Shown here: in pieces, positions 15,828 to 23,982 of the stretch
How positions within the stretch are numbered: the first letter of the stretch is position 1
Layout: each line of letters begins with the position of its first letter
Assembly (NCBI GenBank): GCA_944389065.1
Contig: CALXKZ010000073.1
Coordinates: forward strand, 1 to 46,856
Length of the DNA stretch: 46,856 bases
Source: an uncultured Spirochaetaceae bacterium
GTDB lineage: Bacteria; Spirochaetota; Spirochaetia; Sphaerochaetales; Sphaerochaetaceae
Direction: 5' to 3'
Translations under genes and position numbers: made by a program
Notes under the pieces: model-generated
The model's input: only the letters and a program-made list of their open reading frames with translations
Databases searched by the model: none
Told to the model about the DNA's origin: nothing

Positions 15828-16829
15828 ATGACATTTGCTGAAAAGATGAAGGGTCTGGCACGGGAAGCTGGTAAGCATCTCGTACTTGCAGAAGGTCTTG
15901 AGCCAAGAACAGTTAAGGCTGCAAGAATGATTATGGATGAGAAGATTGCCAAGTCTGTCACGCTCGTCGGGAAGACCGAAGAGGTAACGGAGAATGCAAA
16001 GAATCTTGGGGTTTCCCTTGATGGTATTGATATCAGCGATCCTGAGAAGAGCGATAAGAAGGCGGAATTCGCCAATGAGTACTATGAGCTGAGAAAGCAC
16101 AAGGGAATGACACCGGAGCAGGCTGCTCAGGATATCACGGATCCGCTCAGATGGGCTGCTATGCTTGTCCATCTCGGATATGCAGATGCGATGGTCGCAG
16201 GTGCTGAGTCCACAACAGCGAATGTACTCAGAGCCGCTCTCACGATCATAAAGACAAAACCTGGCATCAAGAGTGCTTCCTCATGCTTTGTAATGGCAAC
16301 AGACAAGAAGGAGTTTGGCGTTAACGGCTCTCTTATCTTCGCTGACTGCGCAACTATTCCAAATCCTACATCCGAGCAGCTTGCGGAGATTGCAGAGGAA
16401 GCTGCGAACAGCTGCCGCGTATTCCTTGGAGCAGAGCCGGTTGTATCGCTTCTCTCATATTCGACAAAGGGATCTGCAAAAGGAGAGCTCATTGACAAGG
16501 TTACTGCAGCGCTTGCCCTTGTGAAAGCAAAGTGCCCGGAACTGAAGGTCGATGGAGAGCTCCAGCTCGATGCATCCATTGTTCCTTCCGTTGCTTCCCT
16601 TAAGGCAAAGGGTTCGGATGTTGCAGGACATGCAAACACACTTGTATTCCCTGACCTCCAGGCTGGAAACATCGGCTACAAGCTTGTACAGCGCTTCGCA
16701 GGCGCAGAGGCATATGGCCCGATCCTCCAGGGATTCGCGAAGCCTGTATCGGACCTCTCAAGAGGATGCTCAGCAGAAGATATCGTAGTGACATCGGCCA
16801 TCACATTGGCACAGGCTGCTACAGTATAA
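15828..16829 (+). CDS. pta: Phosphate acetyltransferase
   Basis: This 333-residue enzyme interconverts acetyl-CoA and acetyl phosphate, the first step of acetate formation with ATP yield. It has the short Pta form without the N-terminal DRTGG region. Visible family segments are LAEGLEPRTVKAA, ADAMVAGAESTTANVLRAAL, FADCATIPNPTSEQLAEIA, VSLLSYSTKGSAKGE, ELQLDASIVPSV and NTLVFPDLQAGNIGYKLVQR near the C-terminus. The start is at 15828 with TTAGGAGTG 8 nt upstream; the frame is open from 15795 but has no site there. Acetate kinase is not in the window. A strong terminator follows. Confidence 0.93.
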   Translation: MTFAEKMKGLAREAGKHLVLAEGLEPRTVKAARMIMDEKIAKSVTLVGKTEEVTENAKNLGVSLDGIDISDPEKSDKKAEFANEYYELRKHKGMTPEQAAQDITDPLRWAAMLVHLGYADAMVAGAESTTANVLRAALTIIKTKPGIKSASSCFVMATDKKEFGVNGSLIFADCATIPNPTSEQLAEIAEEAANSCRVFLGAEPVVSLLSYSTKGSAKGELIDKVTAALALVKAKCPELKVDGELQLDASIVPSVASLKAKGSDVAGHANTLVFPDLQAGNIGYKLVQRFAGAEAYGPILQGFAKPVSDLSRGCSAEDIVVTSAITLAQAATV

Positions 16830-16846
16830 TCAAAACGAATTTCTGC

Positions 16847-16874
16847 ATAGCCCTTCACGTGAAGGGCTATTTTA
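16847..16874. terminator. Bidirectional terminator between pta and rsmA
   Basis: A perfect palindrome ATAGCCCTTCACGTGAAGGGCTAT-type stem at 16847-16870 is followed by TTTTATT on the plus strand. The stop codon of rsmA (16867-16869) lies inside the stem. Confidence 0.85.
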
Positions 16875-17712
16875 TTGCTCTATAAAGAGATATTAATTTC
16901 TTTGCATCAAGGGTCTCGGCCCTTTCCCCGCCTGTGAGAGAAACAGAAGAGAATGCTTTATCGATTTCCTCGCGCCCCTTCAAGGCAAGCGGAGATGAGA
17001 GAATATTGTTGCGGAGCGTCTTCCGCCTCTGATTGAACACCATCCTGACAAAAGCAAGAAAGTCTTCCCTCTCACCGTCCAGCAGAATGGAGCTTTCCTT
17101 TCTCTTCATAACTATCACAGCGCTGTCCACACGCGGTGCAGGAAAAAAAGATCCTGCTCTGATTACATAGGGGATTGAATTATCATATTCCAGCTGGGAA
17201 AGAACAGAAAAAGAGGAGTATGCATCAGATCCTGCGTTTGCCGTCATTCGCTCTGCAACCTCTTTCTGAAGAGTGAATACCATCAATGGAGGAAGAAGCC
17301 CGCGCTCTATTATCCTCGCAATTATCTCTGATCCGACATTATATGGCAGATTCCCCACGATCCTCTCTGCATCAAACGGAATCTGGAACAGGGTTTCAAG
17401 CGCATCTCCCTCTATTAGAGTAAAGTCTTCATCGCTGAAGGCCTCATTACGCAGAACCGATGCAAAACCATGATCGATCTCAAATGCCGTCACAGAAGCT
17501 CCTTTCTTCAGAAGAATGTGGGTTATGGCACCAAGCCCTGGGCCTATCTCCCAGACGCGCATTCCCTTCTCTATCTGGATTGAAGCTGCTATCCTTTCCC
17601 TGGCATCGGGATTGATGAGGAAGTTCTGTCCGAACTTCTTCGTCATGGCAAGCCCTTTCTCCGCAAGAACGGATGAGATCTCATTTATGCTGCTGTAATT
17701 CAGGTTCCACAT
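16867..17712 (-). CDS. rsmA: 16S rRNA (adenine1518/1519-N6)-dimethyltransferase
   Basis: This 281-residue KsgA/RsmA enzyme dimethylates two adjacent adenosines near the 3' end of 16S rRNA. It has the entry motif KKFGQNFLINPDARERI, SAM motif VWEIGPGLGAITHIL, FEIDHGFA, and the catalytic VGNLPYNVGSEII (NLPY). It also has FTLQKEVAERM and the C-terminal VFNQRRKTLRNN. It overlaps the end of the comEC-like gene by 32 nt, so the two are co-transcribed, with rsmA translated by coupling as no clear ribosome-binding site is seen. Loss of this enzyme usually gives kasugamycin resistance. Confidence 0.95.
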   Translation of the reverse strand: MWNLNYSSINEISSVLAEKGLAMTKKFGQNFLINPDARERIAASIQIEKGMRVWEIGPGLGAITHILLKKGASVTAFEIDHGFASVLRNEAFSDEDFTLIEGDALETLFQIPFDAERIVGNLPYNVGSEIIARIIERGLLPPLMVFTLQKEVAERMTANAGSDAYSSFSVLSQLEYDNSIPYVIRAGSFFPAPRVDSAVIVMKRKESSILLDGEREDFLAFVRMVFNQRRKTLRNNILSSPLALKGREEIDKAFSSVSLTGGERAETLDAKKLISLYRAIK

Positions 17713-19015
17713 ATTTCAAAGAGGATAATCGATAGGCAATATCGATTGCAATGAGAAGGATTGAAAGAAAGAGGAGAATGGAGTATCCCGTCCATCCTTC
17801 TGATTGAGGAAAGAGCGCAGATACTCTGAAGATCACAGCAGCCGCTTCGTATGCTGCTTCCAGCAGGAATCCAGAGAAAGGAAGCATTGCTGCAGCAATC
17901 GAAAGCCCCATATACAGTGATATGATCATCGAAGCAGGGAAAGATGAAATGATTGTTCCCAGCTGATAGCATCCGAAGACATCAAGTGTCAGAGGGATAG
18001 AGAAAAGAAGAGCAGATACAGAAGCCGCGGCAGAAAGAGAGAATGAACGTGGAATCGGAAGCAGAAGCCGGAGCGATCTGTCAATTGATCCAGAGAGCAT
18101 GAATATGCCTGCAAGAGATATAAAGGAATATATAGATCCAAGATCGGTACATGAATATGGAAATATAATCTGAAGAATAAGGAATGAAAGCAGGAATCCA
18201 AGGTCTTTGTCCTTTGAATACTCTGCTGCAAACCGGAAGATCAGGGCCCTTACCAATGACGGTCTCCAACCAGAAAGGAATGAGAAGAAAATCAGAAAGA
18301 TATGAATTGCAATGGATCTTTTCCTGTCGCTGACCATGAAAAGAAGAAATGACAGAATCAGAGAGAGTGTCGACAAATGCATTCCGGACAGCGCCAGAAC
18401 ATGCATGAGACCGGATAGGGATGCATCTGAAGAAAGGCTGAACCAAGCCATATCCCCATATCCAAGAAGAAGCCTCATTCCAAGCTCCCCGGCCTCTCCA
18501 TGGATCCTCAGCCGTGATTTCATCAGATCCACAATGGAATTCCTCACGCAAAGAGCTTTAACTGATCCATGCTCCTTCACTGTATCTGCATAGAATACAG
18601 GACCGGAGAATCTTCCGTATACCGATACCCTGTCCCCATACCTTACATCCGATGCCTCTGCTGAGACATAGAGAGAGCCCGATGCGGAGAAGAGCGATCC
18701 CGACCGATCCCCTGCGGCCCTTACATCCATTCTGAAGCCAGACCTTCTACCCGTCTTTCCTGTACTGTCCTGAATGGCCTTGCCGTAAAGAACAGTAACA
18801 CGTGAATGGTCTATGGCCGCTTCTGCATTTCCCGGAGCTTCCACCAAAAGCAGGAATGCAGTGAGAGCAGACAGAAGATAAAGAGGAATGCTGCTATGCT
18901 TTATGGTGATGATGATGAGCATTGCCATGACAGAGATGAAAACCAGAGGACGGGAGAAAACATCTGGAACGAAATGACGAAGATACAGAAAAAGCGTCAC
19001 CAGTAAATAGCTCAT
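17681..19015 (-). CDS. comEC: ComEC/Rec2-family competence membrane protein (channel domain only)
   Basis: This 444-residue polytopic membrane protein has an N-terminal pair of helices and a DUF4131-like soluble beta domain (about 80-165, with YGDRVSVYGRFSGPVF). The competence domain carries the hallmark LMHVLALSGMHLSTLSL and the later FSFLSGWRPSLVRALIF. At least eight more hydrophobic segments follow. The C-terminal metallo-beta-lactamase domain of long ComEC forms is absent, as in some other bacteria. The family forms the inner-membrane channel for single-stranded DNA uptake; whether this species is transformable cannot be told. TATAAT abuts the ATG at 19015, so the true start may be slightly downstream or the mRNA leaderless. 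Confidence 0.8.
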   Translation of the reverse strand: MSYLLVTLFLYLRHFVPDVFSRPLVFISVMAMLIIITIKHSSIPLYLLSALTAFLLLVEAPGNAEAAIDHSRVTVLYGKAIQDSTGKTGRRSGFRMDVRAAGDRSGSLFSASGSLYVSAEASDVRYGDRVSVYGRFSGPVFYADTVKEHGSVKALCVRNSIVDLMKSRLRIHGEAGELGMRLLLGYGDMAWFSLSSDASLSGLMHVLALSGMHLSTLSLILSFLLFMVSDRKRSIAIHIFLIFFSFLSGWRPSLVRALIFRFAAEYSKDKDLGFLLSFLILQIIFPYSCTDLGSIYSFISLAGIFMLSGSIDRSLRLLLPIPRSFSLSAAASVSALLFSIPLTLDVFGCYQLGTIISSFPASMIISLYMGLSIAAAMLPFSGFLLEAAYEAAAVIFRVSALFPQSEGWTGYSILLFLSILLIAIDIAYRLSSLKYVEPELQQHK

Positions 19016-19043
19016 ATTATATATACGCTTCAGGTGACGCTTT
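18991..19043 (-). promoter_or_regulatory. Inverted repeat spanning the comEC-like start
   Basis: AAAGCGTCACC at 18991-19001 and GGTGACGCTTT at 19033-19043 form a perfect 11-bp inverted repeat with a 31-nt loop that contains the TATAAT and the ATG of the comEC-like gene. It could be a terminator for the upstream phosphoglucomutase gene, an attenuator, or an operator. Confidence 0.45.
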
Positions 19044-19053
19044 ATGACATTAC

Positions 19054-20769
19054 TCAGAGAGCTTTCTGGAATTCTTCCTTGATCTTTCCTACAGAAGCCT
19101 CGAGAGCCTTCCTTCCGCCCTCGCCCTCTGTCAGGAACAGATAGTACTTGATCTTAGGCTCTGTTCCGGAAGGACGCACGACAAGCTTCTCGCCGGACTC
19201 AAAGCGGAATATGAGGACATCGGACTTCGGGAATCCGGTATTATCTCCAAGAAGATCCTCCTTACTGGCTATCTTCCTTCCCGCAATCTCATCACCGTTT
19301 CCGAGTTTCCGCAGTCCAGACATGATTGCCTTCATCTTCGCCTTGCCCTCTGCCCCATCGTACTCATTGGAGAATACTACTTCAGTTGAGTAGCCATACT
19401 CGGCATAGATCTCATCCAGTCTCTGCTGGAGCGTCTTTCCGACCGATGCATAGTAGCACATCATCTCAACAGCCGCGACTGAGGAAGATACTGCATCCTT
19501 ATCATGGACACTTGTCACTGTAAGGAAACCATAGCTTTCTTCACAGCCGAAGAGGAAGAAGCGTCCAGGATTCTTTCCGCTCTCAATATCCTCTATCTGC
19601 TCAGCGATGTACTTGAAGCCTGTAAGGACATCCTTGCACTCTCCTCCGTTCTTCTCTGCTATCTTCCTTATCAGATCTGTTGTGACAAGGGACTTTGCGA
19701 TGAAAGGAACCCCCTCTTTACCCATCTCCTTTGCAGTATGGAGAAGATAGTCCGCAAAAAGCGTTGCGATCTGGTTGCCTGTAAGAAGGAGATAGTCCTT
19801 CTTCGATGGATCCTTCGGAATCGCTATGCCAAGCCTATCTGCATCAGGATCGGTTCCAAGGACAATATCGGCCCCGATGTTCTTTGCCAGCTCGATTGCC
19901 AAGCTCATTGCCTCTGCGCTCTCCGGATTCGGAAGCTTGACTGTCGGGAACCTGCCATCAGGCAGCTCCTGCTCCTTAACGACCTCGCATCTGATGCCAA
20001 GTTCCGAAAGCATATGGCGAACAGGGACATTCCCAGATCCATGAAGCGGTGTATATGCAACTGAGATCTTCTCCGTTCTGATAAGATCTGTACGTCTTAG
20101 AGATGAAAGGACCATGCTGTAATATGCAGCATCGACCTCATCCGGAACAGAAGAAAGAAGCCCTGAAGCCCTTGCCTCATCCTCTTTCATATCCTTTATG
20201 TCAATAGCCCGGACCTTGTTCGCAAGATCTGCTATCCCTATATCATGAGGAGGTGTCACCTGACCGCCATGGCCCCAGTAGACCTTGTAGCCATTATACT
20301 TCGACGGATTGTGGGACGCAGTGACAACGATTCCTGCGCTTGCTTTCAGATGCCTTACGGCAAAGGAAAGCATCGGAACAGGATGCAGGGTGTCATATAG
20401 ATATACTCTGATGCCATTGGCGGCAAGAACACATGCAGCACTTGATGCGAAGGAAGGCGAGAACAGCCTCGAATCATATGCAATCACGACAGAAGGGGAA
20501 GAGACATTGGCAAGAAGATACCCGCTCAGCCCCTGTGTGACCTTACGCACCATATATGTATTGATTCTGTTCGTACCGCCCCCGATTACTCCGCGCATGC
20601 CGGCAGTCCCGAAAGCAAGAGATGTGTAGAATCTATCATAAAGTCCATCCCAGTCGCCCATTCCGATAGCATTCTCGACCTCATCGCGGAATACCGGATC
20701 GGTCTCAGCCTCGATATACTCCCTTGCCTGAGCCAGGACTTCTTCTTTCATCTTATCAGTGAATTCCAT
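19054..20769 (-). CDS. pgm: Phosphoglucomutase / phosphomannomutase (alpha-D-phosphohexomutase)
   Basis: This 571-residue enzyme interconverts hexose 1- and 6-phosphates. Four domains are visible: the phosphoserine loop GIVVTASHNPSKYNGYKVYW, metal loop GTDPDADRLGIA, sugar-binding loop CEESYGF and phosphate-binding RPSGTEPKIKYY. FGTAGMRGVIGGG near the N-terminus is typical of the long PgcA-type subfamily. The start is the ATG at 20769 with AAGGAGG 5 nt upstream; the open frame to 20826 is ignored. Together with the second mutase at 41165 and galE it supplies sugar nucleotides. It overlaps none of its neighbours but is only 32 nt from the gph-like gene. Confidence 0.92.
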   Translation of the reverse strand: MEFTDKMKEEVLAQAREYIEAETDPVFRDEVENAIGMGDWDGLYDRFYTSLAFGTAGMRGVIGGGTNRINTYMVRKVTQGLSGYLLANVSSPSVVIAYDSRLFSPSFASSAACVLAANGIRVYLYDTLHPVPMLSFAVRHLKASAGIVVTASHNPSKYNGYKVYWGHGGQVTPPHDIGIADLANKVRAIDIKDMKEDEARASGLLSSVPDEVDAAYYSMVLSSLRRTDLIRTEKISVAYTPLHGSGNVPVRHMLSELGIRCEVVKEQELPDGRFPTVKLPNPESAEAMSLAIELAKNIGADIVLGTDPDADRLGIAIPKDPSKKDYLLLTGNQIATLFADYLLHTAKEMGKEGVPFIAKSLVTTDLIRKIAEKNGGECKDVLTGFKYIAEQIEDIESGKNPGRFFLFGCEESYGFLTVTSVHDKDAVSSSVAAVEMMCYYASVGKTLQQRLDEIYAEYGYSTEVVFSNEYDGAEGKAKMKAIMSGLRKLGNGDEIAGRKIASKEDLLGDNTGFPKSDVLIFRFESGEKLVVRPSGTEPKIKYYLFLTEGEGGRKALEASVGKIKEEFQKAL

Positions 20770-20801
20770 CCATTCCTCCTTATTGCAACAGATCCATTCT
20801 A

Positions 20802-21470
20802 TCATGTGTTGCTGAAATAAGCACACAGCAAAGAGGCTACCTGAGAAGCATTTTCCGCAGTTTCTGCTATTCCTGCGGCCTTCAATGCCTCTTCTGATCT
20901 GAATCCATATGAAACTATGATTGCAGGTATTCCTGCCTTTTTTGCTGTCTCTGAATCAACCTCGCTATCTCCGACATAAACTGTATGATGCTTATCAGAA
21001 CCAACTGAAGATATCCCATGAAGAAGCAGAGCAGGATCTGGCTTCAATGGATAGTCAGGACGCTGTCCTGAGACGAAATCAAAGCTGTAGCCGTACTTTT
21101 CAAGAACAGCTCTGACAAGATCATCTGTCTTATTCGATACAATCCCGATTGCGTTCCCCTTTTCCCTAAGGCATTCAAGCAGCTCAGGAATTCCCGGATA
21201 CGGCACTGTATGGACACAGGGATGGTTGCGGTAATAGCTCATCATAAGCTTTACCATCAGCTCGAATTCCCCCTCATCTGGGATAGGAGGACAGTGCTGG
21301 GCGACAGCTTTTGCAAGGGCCCTCCTCAATCCCCTTCCGACATAGCTTCGGACCTCTTCCTCATCCGCTTCAGTGCCATCATATGCTTTAAGGGCATAGT
21401 TTATTGCCGCTCTGATATCGCCAATCGTATTGAAAAGCGTTCCATCAAGATCAAAGAAAACAGAATTCAT
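20802..21470 (-). CDS. gph: HAD-superfamily phosphoglycolate phosphatase-like hydrolase
   Basis: This 222-residue HAD phosphatase has motif I FFDLDGTLFNT, motif II IVSNKTD, the Lys in YPLKPDPALLL and motif IV VYVGDSEVDSETAKKAG, with an alpha-helical cap after motif I. It belongs to the Gph/PgmB-like group; 2-phosphoglycolate is the default substrate, though many HAD enzymes are promiscuous. The start is the ATG at 21470, with no Shine-Dalgarno and TATCAT 7 nt upstream (minus strand), so a leaderless mRNA is likely. It probably runs on into the phosphoglucomutase gene. Confidence 0.82.
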   Translation of the reverse strand: MNSVFFDLDGTLFNTIGDIRAAINYALKAYDGTEADEEEVRSYVGRGLRRALAKAVAQHCPPIPDEGEFELMVKLMMSYYRNHPCVHTVPYPGIPELLECLREKGNAIGIVSNKTDDLVRAVLEKYGYSFDFVSGQRPDYPLKPDPALLLHGISSVGSDKHHTVYVGDSEVDSETAKKAGIPAIIVSYGFRSEEALKAAGIAETAENASQVASLLCAYFSNT

Positions 21471-21477
21471 CACATTG

Positions 21478-21529
21478 ATGATAGCGATATGAAATGAGAT
21501 TGACCATAGCAAGCAGCGATTGGTACGAT
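21478..21529. promoter_or_regulatory. Overlapping divergent promoters of gph-like and rlmI genes
   Basis: Plus strand: TTGACC (21500-21505), 18 nt, TACGAT (21524-21529), then 6 nt to the rlmI ATG at 21536. Minus strand: TGGTCA (complement of 21501-21506), 17 nt, TATCAT (complement of 21478-21483), then 7 nt to the gph ATG at 21470. The two -35 boxes share the same bases, so both promoters compete for one site, and both mRNAs would begin at or next to the start codon. Confidence 0.65.
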
Positions 21530-21535
21530 TATCAC

Positions 21536-22759
21536 ATGTATCGGATTACGATCAAAGAAGGAAAGGAAAAGCTTCCGATGAAGCACCATCCCTGGATATT
21601 CTCCGGGGCTATAAGCAGAATAGAGCCGCGCTTTGCTGCAGGTGACTGGGCCGATGTATTCACAAGCGATGGCAGATTCATAGCACATGGCTGGTATGAT
21701 GAGAAGAGCCACATAATCCTCCATCTCCTCTCATGGGATGAGGATGAGACGATGTCCGGGAAGTTTGTCCAGAAACTTGCAAAAACCAGCATCGCACGGA
21801 GAGACGGGATGCTTGGTGAAGATGGGACGAATGCTCTTCGTCTGATACACGGAGAGGCAGACTTCCTTCCCGGCGTTGCTGTTGATATCTATGCAGGAAT
21901 AGCCAGGATTGTCATATCATCACGCTTCGGCGATCACTTTCTGCAGGATATAGTCAGAGCAGTCCAGGAAGAGATAGATCCGGAGAGGATAGAGGCAGTT
22001 GTCGATAGATCATACGCATCAGCAGAGAATCTCAAAGCCTATAGGCGCATTTTCATAAACGGGGAGGAGATGGAGAAGGATGAGAGCTTTGCTGATCATC
22101 TTTTCCTTGAGGATCACCTTCTCTATTCCCTGGAACAGGGGAATGTGCAGAAATCAGGCTTCTACTGCGATCAGAGAGAGAACAGGAAGATAGCAGAAGG
22201 CTATGCCGAAGGGCGCAATGTCCTTGATCTCTTCTCCTACACAGGTGGTTTCACGCTGCATGTGCTCAGGGGCGGATGCAAGAGCGTAAAGGCAGTCGAC
22301 TCATCAGAGTCTGCGCTGCAGGCATTGATGGAACAGGTGAAGCTCAATGAGAATCATGGGAATATCCCAAAGGGATCCTCTGACAGGCTTTCAGCAGAGA
22401 TGGCCGATTGCTTTGAATACATACGATCCATCAATGAAAATGAATATGATATGATGATTCTCGATCCTCCGAAGCTCGCGAAAACAAAAAGCGCGCTGGA
22501 AAATGCGCTCAGGGCATACAAGGATCTCAACAGAGTTGCAATGATGAAGATCAGGGACGGAGGGATCATATTCACCTTCTCATGCTCGGGGGCTGTATCA
22601 AGGGAGGATTTCAGGATGATGCTCGGATGGGCTGCAAAAGATGCAGGAGCTGAAGTCCAGATTCTCAATACGCTCTCAGCAGGCCCGGACCATCCGATAC
22701 GGCTCTCTTTTCCTGAGAGCGAGTATCTCAAAGGGTATGCGATCAGAGTACTGAAATAA
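21536..22759 (+). CDS. rlmI: 23S rRNA (cytosine-C5)-methyltransferase, RlmI family
   Basis: This 407-residue enzyme has an N-terminal PUA domain (YRITIKEGKEKL, HPWIFSGAI, FIAHGWYDEKSHI), an EEHEE-like middle and a C-terminal Rossmann methyltransferase. The latter carries KSGFYCDQRENR, VLDLFSYTGGFTLHVLRGG, MMILDPPKLAKTK and the catalytic Cys region IIFTFSCSGAVSREDF. RlmI methylates C1962 of 23S rRNA in E. coli. I chose the ATG at 21536 because the PUA domain begins there and a promoter ends 6 nt before it; the frame is also open from 21494. It is divergent from the gph-like gene. Confidence 0.9.
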   Translation: MYRITIKEGKEKLPMKHHPWIFSGAISRIEPRFAAGDWADVFTSDGRFIAHGWYDEKSHIILHLLSWDEDETMSGKFVQKLAKTSIARRDGMLGEDGTNALRLIHGEADFLPGVAVDIYAGIARIVISSRFGDHFLQDIVRAVQEEIDPERIEAVVDRSYASAENLKAYRRIFINGEEMEKDESFADHLFLEDHLLYSLEQGNVQKSGFYCDQRENRKIAEGYAEGRNVLDLFSYTGGFTLHVLRGGCKSVKAVDSSESALQALMEQVKLNENHGNIPKGSSDRLSAEMADCFEYIRSINENEYDMMILDPPKLAKTKSALENALRAYKDLNRVAMMKIRDGGIIFTFSCSGAVSREDFRMMLGWAAKDAGAEVQILNTLSAGPDHPIRLSFPESEYLKGYAIRVLK

Positions 22760-22776
22760 GGAAGGGGCGGGGATTA

Positions 22777-23805
22777 TCAGTCCTCCCCCTCTAGGACTTC
22801 CTTCTTTCTTCTGAGATATTTTATCTCCGAAGGTGTTCTCTCCTTCTTTCCTCGCTTGCGTTTCTCTCCAAGATTCGCCCTGATAAGAGATCTGTTCTTC
22901 CTGTCAGAAATGATATAGCTTCCGATGAGGGCAGCGGCAATGCAGAACCCGAGAAGGAACAGCCAGGCCCATGGGCTGTCAGTTCCAGGAATCAGCACAT
23001 TCATCCCAAAGAAGCCTGTCACGAATGTCGGGAACATGAGGGACAGGGATATAACAGTAAGGCGCTTCATGATGACATTCATATTATTGCCGATGACAGA
23101 AGCGAAAGCATCCATCGTTCCTGTAAGGATGTCAGAATAGATATTGGCCATCGCAATAGCCTGCCTGTTATCTGTTATGCTGTCCTCAAGGAACTCAGCC
23201 TCATCCTCGTTGTTGACATGGAAAAGGGGTGTTTTCTGCAGCTTCTCAAGCAGGACTTCATTGTCTGTAAGACCTGTTGTGAGATATACAAGCGACTTCT
23301 GTATCTGCAGAAGCTGTATCAGCTCATAGTTCATGATGGATTTATGCAGCTGCTCCTCAACAAGATCCTTCTGTCTGTTTATGTACTTCAGAAGACGGAT
23401 ATAGACCAGAGCCGCACGGCCGAGGATGGAAATAACGAATCCCTCCTTGGTGCTTACAGGGCATTGTCTGAATCTGTGACGTGCAAAATCATCGATGACT
23501 ATGCTGTCACCGCGGCATACTGTTATTACTTTATCCGGAAAGAGCAGGATTCCAAGAGGTATCGATGTCCGCTCCAGAGGCCTGTCCTCGTCCTCTTCAG
23601 ACGATGGCAGACGGCAGATTATGACAGTATAATCATCCTCTTTCTCAATACGGCTCTGCTCATCGGCATCCATTATGTCGGCAAGAAGCTCTGAAGATAT
23701 CATGAACTCATCGGTCAGTACCGAGATATCATCCTTATCGAGCTCCCTTACATCAATCCATGTGAACTTCTGATCCGGTGCTAAATCTGTCCTTCGTGTG
23801 ATCAT
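22777..23805 (-). CDS. corA: CorA-family magnesium/divalent cation channel
   Basis: This 342-residue protein has a large N-terminal cytoplasmic alpha/beta funnel domain (about 1-240), a long helix, and two C-terminal membrane helices. The first helix ends in the selectivity motif FFGMNV (GMN), the second spans SPWAWLFLLGFCIAAALIGS. The C-terminal tail is very basic (KRKRGKKERTPSEIKYLRRK). It assembles as a pentamer in the inner membrane and imports Mg2+, with Co2+ or Ni2+ as alternatives. GAGGAG lies 6 nt before the ATG. The 176-nt leader carries a short translated ORF and alternative hairpins, which suggests regulation of its expression by leader translation. Confidence 0.92.
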   Translation of the reverse strand: MITRRTDLAPDQKFTWIDVRELDKDDISVLTDEFMISSELLADIMDADEQSRIEKEDDYTVIICRLPSSEEDEDRPLERTSIPLGILLFPDKVITVCRGDSIVIDDFARHRFRQCPVSTKEGFVISILGRAALVYIRLLKYINRQKDLVEEQLHKSIMNYELIQLLQIQKSLVYLTTGLTDNEVLLEKLQKTPLFHVNNEDEAEFLEDSITDNRQAIAMANIYSDILTGTMDAFASVIGNNMNVIMKRLTVISLSLMFPTFVTGFFGMNVLIPGTDSPWAWLFLLGFCIAAALIGSYIISDRKNRSLIRANLGEKRKRGKKERTPSEIKYLRRKKEVLEGED

Positions 23806-23819
23806 CTGGCTCTCCTCAA

Positions 23820-23904
23820 GCCTTCAGATCCCTACCAAGGCAAGGAAGCGAAGGCCCTAATCGATTCATCTGCTTTAGGTAAAGGGTTTATACTTCCGCC
23901 TTCG
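23820..23904 (-). promoter_or_regulatory. Alternative hairpins in the corA leader
   Basis: On the minus strand CGAAGGC (complement of 23898-23904) near the start of the leader ORF can pair over 7 bp with GCCTTCG (complement of 23849-23855). The same GCCTTC can instead pair with GAAGGC (complement of 23820-23825), extended by two G-U pairs, directly before the corA ribosome-binding site GAGGAG. The two pairings exclude each other. No T-run follows either, so control of ribosome access or Rho entry is more likely than intrinsic termination. Confidence 0.45.
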
Positions 23905-23909
23905 TCCAT
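23832..23909 (-). CDS. Leader peptide upstream of corA
   Basis: This is a 25-residue ORF starting MDEGGSINPLPKADES and ending ASLPW. A strong AAAGGAG (23916-23922) lies 6 nt before its ATG, better than many full genes here. It ends 26 nt before corA. Prolines at positions 9, 11 and 24 recall the Pro-rich leaders of enterobacterial mgtA and the corL leader of corA, where slow proline translation changes leader folding. It covers both strands of the first hairpin. A weak -10 (TACTAT, minus strand, 23933-23938) lies upstream of it. Confidence 0.55.
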   Translation of the reverse strand: MDEGGSINPLPKADESIRAFASLPW

Positions 23910-23982
23910 TGCGTTCTCCTTTGTCAGAAGGAATAGTATCACAATCGGAAAACAAGGAAAAGCCAGACAAAATGAAAAGATG

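Noticed and set aside
15761..16075. A 105-residue N-terminal extension of the methyltransferase
   Set aside because: It would run antisense through pta and past its promoter; the methyltransferase begins properly at 15760.
16127..16672. A long antisense open frame over pta
   Set aside because: It mirrors a clear, conserved coding gene, has no ribosome-binding site and no recognisable protein features.
23806..23982. An M-box (ykoK) magnesium riboswitch upstream of corA
   Set aside because: None of the conserved M-box sequence blocks is visible, and the leader instead holds a translated short ORF with simple complementary segments.
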